This document shows positions 36,452 through 41,811 of a stretch of 41,811 nt of DNA, piece after piece. The stretch is from assembly GCA_937876125.1 (NCBI GenBank), contig CALEHF010000118.1, forward strand, positions 1 to 41,811, written 5' to 3'. This DNA is from an uncultured bacterium. Lineage in GTDB: Bacteria; Planctomycetota; UBA8108; UBA1146. Within the stretch, counting starts at the first letter, position 1. Each line of letters opens with the position of its first letter. The notes beneath the pieces were generated by a model. It was not told where the DNA came from. It did no database searches and was given only the letters and a program-made list of their open reading frames with translations. A program made the position numbers and the translations under genes.

Positions 36452-37021
36452 GTCGAGCGGGTGGGCGCGGGGCCGGGGTGAGCCAGTTCCGGTCGATTCA
36501 ATCCCCGCGCGCCCGGCCCCCCCGTGCACTTTCACCAGAGCCACCTGGGCTGCACTCGAATGCCCCAGAAGGGAAGGGCGCGCTCCCCAAGATCTGCTCG
36601 CGAGCATGAGCCCGCCTAAAAGCCATTGAGGCGCGCCGCAGCCGTCGAGTGGAGGCCGCTCTTCGGCGAGCTGGCGCTACATCATCGTGGCTCTCCCAGA
36701 AGTCCTCGAGGATCTCACGATCGTGGTAGGTGAATCTCGGGTGATCCCCCATCTGCGAAGCCCACCCGCGCACGAACGACTCCAGGAAGACAGCCGAACT
36801 AAGAGTCGGGTCCGCTCTCGACGACCAGGCGTCAAAGAGTTGCCGTGAGCGACGTCGAGAGACAACGGCTCCGTCCGTAGGCCCTCTCTCCGCACGAGCC
36901 TCCCTGAGTACGTTCTGCGTGTCGGGGCGGGGCGGCACAAAACGAAAAAAGCCGGGGGGCTCCATTGAGCCCCCCGACTTTGGAACGTCAGGCGACGTTC
37001 ACGTGATCACGATTCCAGCCC
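36452..37021. other. Intergenic region between purF and the convergent repeat-protein gene
   Basis: Nothing certain is encoded in these 570 bases. A minus-strand frame from 36965 to 36498 is open for 155 codons and its middle (FLESFVRGWASQMGDHPRFT) looks protein-like, but its start lies inside the loop of a transcription terminator and there is no ribosome-binding site. It could be a decayed gene. No intrinsic terminator for purF is obvious; only GC-rich runs follow its stop. Confidence 0.45.
36945..36976 (-). terminator. Intrinsic terminator of the 1326-residue secreted protein
   Basis: On the minus strand GGGGGGCTC, AATG, GAGCCCCCC and GGC are followed by six T. It sits about 45 bases after the stop at 37022. 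The terminator and the sequence up to the stop recur nearly unchanged at 41720-41811. Confidence 0.9.
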
Positions 37022-40000
37022 TTACGGAACGCAGGGCGGGAAGGCGAGGCAATCGAGCAATCCGCCCGGGGTGGGATCCACGCCACAAGTGACCGGCGCG
37101 GGGAGAAGCGGGGGCCCACTCGGCCCCGGGAACAGGATCCCCAGAATGAAGATCGCATCCGCGATGTTCAACGCGTTGTCGTCGTTGGCGTCGCAAGCCG
37201 ACGCACACGGCGGAACGTTCGGACCACTCGGGCCCGGGAACAGGATCCCGAGCGCGAAGATCGCGTCCGCAATGTTCGTCGCAGCGTCTCCGTTACAGTT
37301 CGCACGGACGAACTGGTCACCCGGCGGCACGACAACGCCACCGATCAGGCCGAGATAAGCCGCAGCCAAGGCGTCTTGGTCGCCACCGAAGCCACCAAAC
37401 TCCCAGCTCGAGACGATCGAGTTCGCACCCGAAGTGTGCTCGGCGTAGATCGCCGTGGTATATCCGCCACCCGCCAGGGTCCACATCGGCTCGGCGAGCG
37501 AAACGTCGAGGTCCGTGGTGGCGAGGGTCAACTGGTCGGTCCAGTCGTTTCCGACCTGGTCCTGGTTGTACACAGTACCCGGCAGGAACGCAGTGAGGTC
37601 CGCAACGGTGTTCCCCGCCACCGGATCCATCGCCGTGAAGGTATCGTTCCCATCGAGCGCGGTGGAGACACCATCTCGCGTGTCGAAGCCGCTCACGGTG
37701 TGAATGAAGCCCCAGTGGTCCCCACCCTCGAAGTAGATCCCGGTACCGCCCGCGTTCAGCGTGGCGAGCAGGTCGCCCTCGGCAGCGGTGATCCGGTAAT
37801 CGTTCGGGAACGTTCCGAAACAGCACCAGATCCGCGCCGGGATGCTGAAGTCGAGTCCCGCGGCATCGAAGTTGGCGGTGGAAACGGTAAAGACGGTCGA
37901 TCCTGCATTCGTCAGGGCGAGCGCGAGCGCAGCACCACTGTCGATCTGACCGAGGTTACCACCGTCGAGGATTCCCTCGTTCTTGATGATCACATCGGTC
38001 GTTCCCGCAGGAATCGGAGCCACGACGGTCGCGCTGCAGGTGGCAGCGGTACCGGCAGCACCCGAGAGCCCACAGATCCAGGTCACGTCGTAGTTGTTGA
38101 GACCGGAGGTCGGGGCCGCGACGATGAACGAGGACGAGCCCGCCGGCGCAGTGCCGACCGAAACGCCGTTCTCGAAGATCTCGTAACCAACGGTCGCTTG
38201 GACGTTGTCGGTCCAAGACACGGTCACCGTGCCGGCACCCGCGTCCGCGACGCAGTTCGCCACGCCGAGGTCACCACAATCCTGGGTGACCTGGAAAACG
38301 TAGTCACCGGTCGAGATCGTGGCACCGAAGTGCGACACCCGCGCGAGGACCGACTCACCGCTCAGCATGGCGAGCGAGACGACCGAGTCGCGGAGAATAC
38401 CAATGTCGGAACCGGGACACGGCGGAGGTCCGGCGTCGTCATCACAGACAATCTGGACTCCACCGCAGACGTCGATCAGGCTCAGTACGGTGTCCATACC
38501 GAGGTCCTGACCACCGCCGAAGCCGTCGTGGGTGCCACAGGTCGAGAAGACGTACGTGCCGTCCGCCGGGGCGGTGAACTCGTACCAGGCGTCGTTGTTC
38601 GCGGCGCTCGCGCCGCAGGTGGCAGTGCCGTCGTTGGTCGCAACGGTGAGGTTACCGGTGGCCTGCACCCCGAGGGTCGCGATCTCGGCGTTCGCGCAGT
38701 TGTCGTTCGCCGGTCCACCGATGCCGGCGGAGCAGCAAGCCTGCGCCGACGGGTTCTGGCCGAACAGGGTCTCGACGCAGACCTCGACGATACCGGTGAA
38801 TCCCGCAACGTACGGGACCGACCAGCTGGTCGTGGTCATCGGCTCGTTCGAGACAAAGACACCGTTCTCGAAGATGTCTTGCGACGTCGCGCCCGGACCA
38901 CCGGTAGAGGCGATCCAAGTGGCGTCGACCGAAGTACCGGAATCGAGGCAGGAGATGCCGGTCGCCGGCGCCACCACACAAGTCGGCTCGTTGATGCAGT
39001 CGTCGTCCTGGCAGTCGATGAAACCATCGCCGTCGTCGTCGAGGCCGTCGAGGCAGTTGCCTTCGACGAATTCGATGGTCAACTCGCTGGTTCCCGTCGT
39101 GCCGTTCCAACCACCGATCTGAACCAACAGCTGTTGGCCGGTGAGCACAGGAATCGAGACTTGGGACATGAAGTTGTTCGGGCTCGCCTGCGAAGAGCAG
39201 GTGTCGTCGTCACACGCCAGACCCGGGTCACCCACGAGCGGGCAGCCGAGGGCACCGTCGTAGACGATGAGCGTGGTGTCGGTGAGAGTGCCCGGCGCAC
39301 CGCAGGTACCGATCACGGCCACGCCGTCCCCGGTCGCGGTGTACAGGTACCACACGTCGGTGCTCATGTTGCCGTCACAAGTGGTCGGGCCGGTGATCGG
39401 AGCATTGATGTTGTTGAAGGCGAAGACGCCCTCTCCCACCGGGGTCGCAGTGGCGCACTCGTCGTTCGGCGCGAGCGGCTGACAGACCGCGGCAAGGGCG
39501 CAGTCGGCAGTGTCGGCGCAGTCGATCAGGCCGTCGAGATCGTTGTCGATCCCGTCGCCACAGTTGCCGGCTTCGATGCAATCGGACGAACCGGCGCAGT
39601 CGGCGTCGACGCAATCGATGTCGCCGTCCGCGTCGTTATCGATGCCGTCGAGGCAGTTCTGCGACTCGTCGCACGCGACGAAACAGTCGGAGTCGGCGCA
39701 GTCGGTGAGGCCGTCTCCGTCGTTGTCGAGGCCGTCGAAGCAATCCGCCGCTGCCTCGTGAATCTCGATGGAAAGGGCGCCTTCACCGGTCGTCCCGAGC
39801 CAACCACCGGCCTGAACGAGGTAGGTGTTCCCGGCGATCACGGGGATCGTCACCGTCGAGTTGAACGGGTTGACGCCGCCCGCCGGCACGCAGGTGTCAT
39901 CGTCGGCCGCCAGGCACAGGTCGCCCGGAAGCGGACAACCGAGCGCACCGTCGTAAACGATGAGCGTGGTGTCGACGAGAGTGGTGGACTGGCAGGTATC

Positions 40001-41002
40001 GATCACGGCGTCGCCGTCGCTCGTCGCGGTGTACAGGTACCACACGTCTGTCGTCATCTGCGCGTCGCAGGTGTTCGGGCCATCGATCGGAGTTCCGGTG
40101 TTGTTGAACGTGAAGACGCCCTCGCCGACCGCGATCGCGTTGACGCACTCGTCGTTCGGCGCGGCCGGGATGCAGTTGATATCCAGAGCGCAGTCGACGT
40201 CGAGACAGTCGAGGTCACCGTCGAGATCGTTGTCGATCCCGTCGGCGCAGTTCCCCTGCTCGAGGCACGCCGCGTTGCCGACGCAATCGAGGTCGACACA
40301 GTCGGTGTCGCCGTCGAGGTCGTTATCGATGCCGTCCGCGCAGTTCTGCGCCTCGTTGCACGGTCCGACACCGATGCAGTCGAGGTCCAGGCAGTCGATA
40401 TCGCCGTCGAGGTCGTTGTCGACCCCGTCGCCGCAGTTCAGCGCTTCGTTGCACGCGTTGGCGCAATCGGGGTCGGCGCAGTCGACGAGACCATCGAGGT
40501 CGTCATCGATGCCGTCGTTGCAGTTGCCTTCGATCCCTGCGACGAGCAGCGTGCCGGTTCCCGTGCCGCCCACCCAGCCACCGACCTGGATGAGGTAGGT
40601 TTGGCCTGCGACCACCGGAATGATGACTTCGGAGGCGAACGGGTTCGCTCCGCTCGTGGCGGTGCAAGTGTCATCGTCGGACGCCAGGCACGGGTCGCCG
40701 GGGAGCGGGCAGACAACACCGTCATAGACGATGAGGACAGTGTCGGTGAGAGACCCGATCGTGGTGCAAGTGTTGATCCTGGCGGCACCGTTGTTGGTCG
40801 CGGTGTACAGGAACCAGAGATCCGGTGCCATGTTGCCATCGCAGTCGGTCGGGCCGTCGAGTACCGCGAGAGTGGTGTCGAAGTCGAACGACCCCTCTGC
40901 GATGCCTTGTGCGAGCGTACAGTCCTCGCCGCCGTTCTGAGCGAACGCCGGAACGGCGATCACGCAGAATGCGAGGGCGATACAAAGCCTAGAAACACTC
41001 AT
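37022..41002 (-). CDS. Large secreted protein with jelly-roll-like modules, MopE-type Cys/Asp repeats and a dockerin-like tail
   Basis: The 1326-residue product has a signal peptide (VPAFA|QN). Three similar modules of about 130 residues begin near 24, 280 and 507 (each with a DxWxLYTAT core and a TLIVYDGxxxCPLxGD strand). Eight repeats of the form CxDGxDNDxDGxxDC separate them in groups of four, three and one; these resemble calcium-binding, cysteine-rich MopE-type repeats. A fourth, related module starts near 765 (NDAWYEFTAPADGTYVFSTC). Fibronectin-III-like segments lie at about 670-760 and 905-1000. Residues 1000-1225 form a domain I do not recognise, with CCFGTFPNDYRITAAEGDLL and YFEGGDHWGF. 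The dockerin-like tail starts near 1230. ATG 41002 follows GGAGGAT. It is probably a surface or extracellular structural protein; function is unknown. Confidence 0.85.
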   Translation of the reverse strand: MSVSRLCIALAFCVIAVPAFAQNGGEDCTLAQGIAEGSFDFDTTLAVLDGPTDCDGNMAPDLWFLYTATNNGAARINTCTTIGSLTDTVLIVYDGVVCPLPGDPCLASDDDTCTATSGANPFASEVIIPVVAGQTYLIQVGGWVGGTGTGTLLVAGIEGNCNDGIDDDLDGLVDCADPDCANACNEALNCGDGVDNDLDGDIDCLDLDCIGVGPCNEAQNCADGIDNDLDGDTDCVDLDCVGNAACLEQGNCADGIDNDLDGDLDCLDVDCALDINCIPAAPNDECVNAIAVGEGVFTFNNTGTPIDGPNTCDAQMTTDVWYLYTATSDGDAVIDTCQSTTLVDTTLIVYDGALGCPLPGDLCLAADDDTCVPAGGVNPFNSTVTIPVIAGNTYLVQAGGWLGTTGEGALSIEIHEAAADCFDGLDNDGDGLTDCADSDCFVACDESQNCLDGIDNDADGDIDCVDADCAGSSDCIEAGNCGDGIDNDLDGLIDCADTADCALAAVCQPLAPNDECATATPVGEGVFAFNNINAPITGPTTCDGNMSTDVWYLYTATGDGVAVIGTCGAPGTLTDTTLIVYDGALGCPLVGDPGLACDDDTCSSQASPNNFMSQVSIPVLTGQQLLVQIGGWNGTTGTSELTIEFVEGNCLDGLDDDGDGFIDCQDDDCINEPTCVVAPATGISCLDSGTSVDATWIASTGGPGATSQDIFENGVFVSNEPMTTTSWSVPYVAGFTGIVEVCVETLFGQNPSAQACCSAGIGGPANDNCANAEIATLGVQATGNLTVATNDGTATCGASAANNDAWYEFTAPADGTYVFSTCGTHDGFGGGQDLGMDTVLSLIDVCGGVQIVCDDDAGPPPCPGSDIGILRDSVVSLAMLSGESVLARVSHFGATISTGDYVFQVTQDCGDLGVANCVADAGAGTVTVSWTDNVQATVGYEIFENGVSVGTAPAGSSSFIVAAPTSGLNNYDVTWICGLSGAAGTAATCSATVVAPIPAGTTDVIIKNEGILDGGNLGQIDSGAALALALTNAGSTVFTVSTANFDAAGLDFSIPARIWCCFGTFPNDYRITAAEGDLLATLNAGGTGIYFEGGDHWGFIHTVSGFDTRDGVSTALDGNDTFTAMDPVAGNTVADLTAFLPGTVYNQDQVGNDWTDQLTLATTDLDVSLAEPMWTLAGGGYTTAIYAEHTSGANSIVSSWEFGGFGGDQDALAAAYLGLIGGVVVPPGDQFVRANCNGDAATNIADAIFALGILFPGPSGPNVPPCASACDANDDNALNIADAIFILGILFPGPSGPPLLPAPVTCGVDPTPGGLLDCLAFPPCVP

Positions 41003-41340
41003 CCGAAATCCTCCATGTTCCCCGCAGGTGTACGTACGCCCCGAGCCCCAGCTCGAATGTCGCCCTGCGGATCCCTTGCTCCCATTTCGCTACCCAACGG
41101 GGCAGCAACCCGTGATTTCTTACACTCACGCTTGCGGCCTGTACGCCTGAATTGCTCCCACAGAGGAGGAATCGAGGCATTGAGCCGCTGCGCGCTCAAA
41201 CACATTCAGTTTGTTGTCGTGTTTCCAGAACCCTTGCGAAGCGACCTCGCCGCCCCCCACGTCAGAGGCTCGTCCACCTCCACGTCAGAAGCTCACGCGA
41301 GTCGATCCACCGGAGCAGGTCGCCTGCGAGCCATACTGGC

Positions 41341-41370
41341 CATCCGCCCACATGCCATCCGCCCACATGT
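41341..41370. repeat. 15-bp direct repeat, two copies
   Basis: CATCCGCCCACATGC at 41341-41355 is followed directly by CATCCGCCCACATGT at 41356-41370. Confidence 0.8.
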
Positions 41371-41722
41371 GAGCCGACCGTCAGGATGAACCAACTCCTC
41401 CGCCTACGGTATCGTTGGACTCGGGCCTCGGCAAGGGTCGTTTCGAGCTCTGGCTAGCTCAGAGAGGATTTCTGGAGGAGAAACGACGGTCCACCGTGGG
41501 CGCCGAATCGATACGCCAGCCGGTCCTCCGAGCATGATGACCGACACAACTCATGATCTCGAACAACTCACCTTTGGTGCCAGGACGTACGGAACGAGCC
41601 AACAGGTGACGTCTCTGCACCTCATGCGACGGGCAGCTCATGACTTCCCCCCTGAGGAGCACGGGTCTCGACTCTCCTCGCTCCCTGTCCAGTCAAGGTT
41701 GTCACGCCATGCAATCGGGACG

Positions 41723-41756
41723 AAAAAAAACCGGGGGGCTCCATTGAGCCCCCCGG
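41723..41756 (-). terminator. Intrinsic terminator of the gene entering from the right edge
   Basis: An 11-bp perfect stem (CCGGGGGGCTC at 41731-41741 with 41746-41756) with a four-base loop is followed on the minus strand by eight T. Confidence 0.9.
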
Positions 41757-41800
41757 CTTTGGAACGTCAGGCGACGTTCACGTGATCACGATTCCAGCCC

Positions 41801-41811
41801 TTACGGAACGC
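41801..41811 (-). CDS. Last codons of a second dockerin-type gene (partial)
   Basis: Only ...(C)VP and a TAA stop (41803-41801) are inside the window. The identical end of the 37022 gene and its conserved 3' flank make this almost certainly a paralogue's C-terminus, but nothing more can be said about its length or domains. Confidence 0.65.

Larger units (their letters stand above)
41003..41800. other. Spacer between two tandem copies of the repeat-protein gene family
   Basis: Almost 800 bases with no supported gene. The plus-strand frame at 41534-41785 runs through a terminator and is dismissed. The area holds the promoter and leader of the 41002 gene and the terminator of the next gene. Short direct repeats are present: CCACGTCAGA(G/A)GCT twice near 41256-41293, and the 15-base pair listed separately. 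Confidence 0.5.
41720..41811. repeat. Second copy of the 3' flank found at 36942-37032
   Basis: From the terminator stem to the window edge, this sequence matches the 3' end and downstream region of the gene at 37022-41002. I see one A/G difference at the stem base and a longer A-run here (eight against six). Conservation of untranslated sequence implies a recent tandem duplication or gene conversion. Confidence 0.9.

Noticed and set aside
36498..36965. A 155-codon minus-strand frame between purF and the repeat protein
   Set aside because: Its start codon is in the loop of an intrinsic terminator and no ribosome-binding site is visible; only a short stretch looks protein-like.
37376..41389. 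A 1337-codon open frame on the plus strand opposite the large repeat protein
   Set aside because: It is a shadow of the GC-rich, Asp-rich repeats: the translation is dominated by Arg, Val, Asp and Glu, has no domain, and lies antisense to a gene with a signal peptide, ribosome site and terminator.
41534..41785. An 83-codon plus-strand frame near the right edge
   Set aside because: It reads through the terminator hairpin and the copied 3' flank of a minus-strand gene.

Overview
The window looks like a chromosomal segment of a GC-rich Gram-negative bacterium. Seven secreted proteins, complete or broken, end in a C-terminal dockerin-like module with the core RGDxNxDGxxDIxDAI and an LFxxGPxP spacer. 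That architecture is common in Planctomycetota and related uncultured lineages. With a Kdo transferase and class-typical housekeeping genes, I infer a planctomycete-like organism, but no rRNA is present to prove it. No tRNA, rRNA, CRISPR array or transposase was recognised.

Layout. (1) 1-4710, minus strand: a tight operon read ald > polyprenyl diphosphate synthase > moaC > folD > mutL, with mutL running off the left edge. (2) 5247-8660: nadD (+), a D-amino-acid-dehydrogenase-like flavoprotein (-) and asnS (+). (3) 9135-18088, plus strand: five consecutive secreted proteins, two beta-propeller-like paralogues (the second broken by three indels) and three cohesin-like proteins, all ending in dockerin-like modules. 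(4) 18345-19885: an esterase coupled to a TPR/zincin protein. (5) 20028-26831, minus strand: metK, waaA, secA, pyrD and a dksA-like gene. (6) 27103-28975: a Xer recombinase facing a double-FHA protein. (7) 29221-30510: another cohesin/dockerin protein. (8) 30511-31847: a gene-poor island rich in inverted and direct repeats. (9) 31848-34332: a two-component pair in which the sensor lacks recognisable kinase boxes and the sigma-54 regulator is frameshifted just before its DNA-binding domain. (10) 34988-36451: purF, preceded by a hairpin-rich leader. (11) 37022-41002: a 1326-residue secreted repeat protein. The last 11 bases are the 3' end of a second gene with the same C-terminus and a nearly identical 3' flank, so this gene family is probably tandemly duplicated.

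Themes. The secreted proteins dominate the accessory content and probably act at the cell surface or outside it. Three of the intact ones carry cohesin-like folds and a dockerin-like tail in the same polypeptide, which suggests head-to-tail assembly or calcium-dependent anchoring (inference). Four separate single-base indels, all in homopolymer runs, break two otherwise intact genes. They are either sequencing errors or slippage sites and should be resolved before those genes are called dead. The most unexplained DNA is the repeat island at 31146-31740 and the paired hairpins with a minus-strand terminator at 34477-34709; both could encode structured RNAs.
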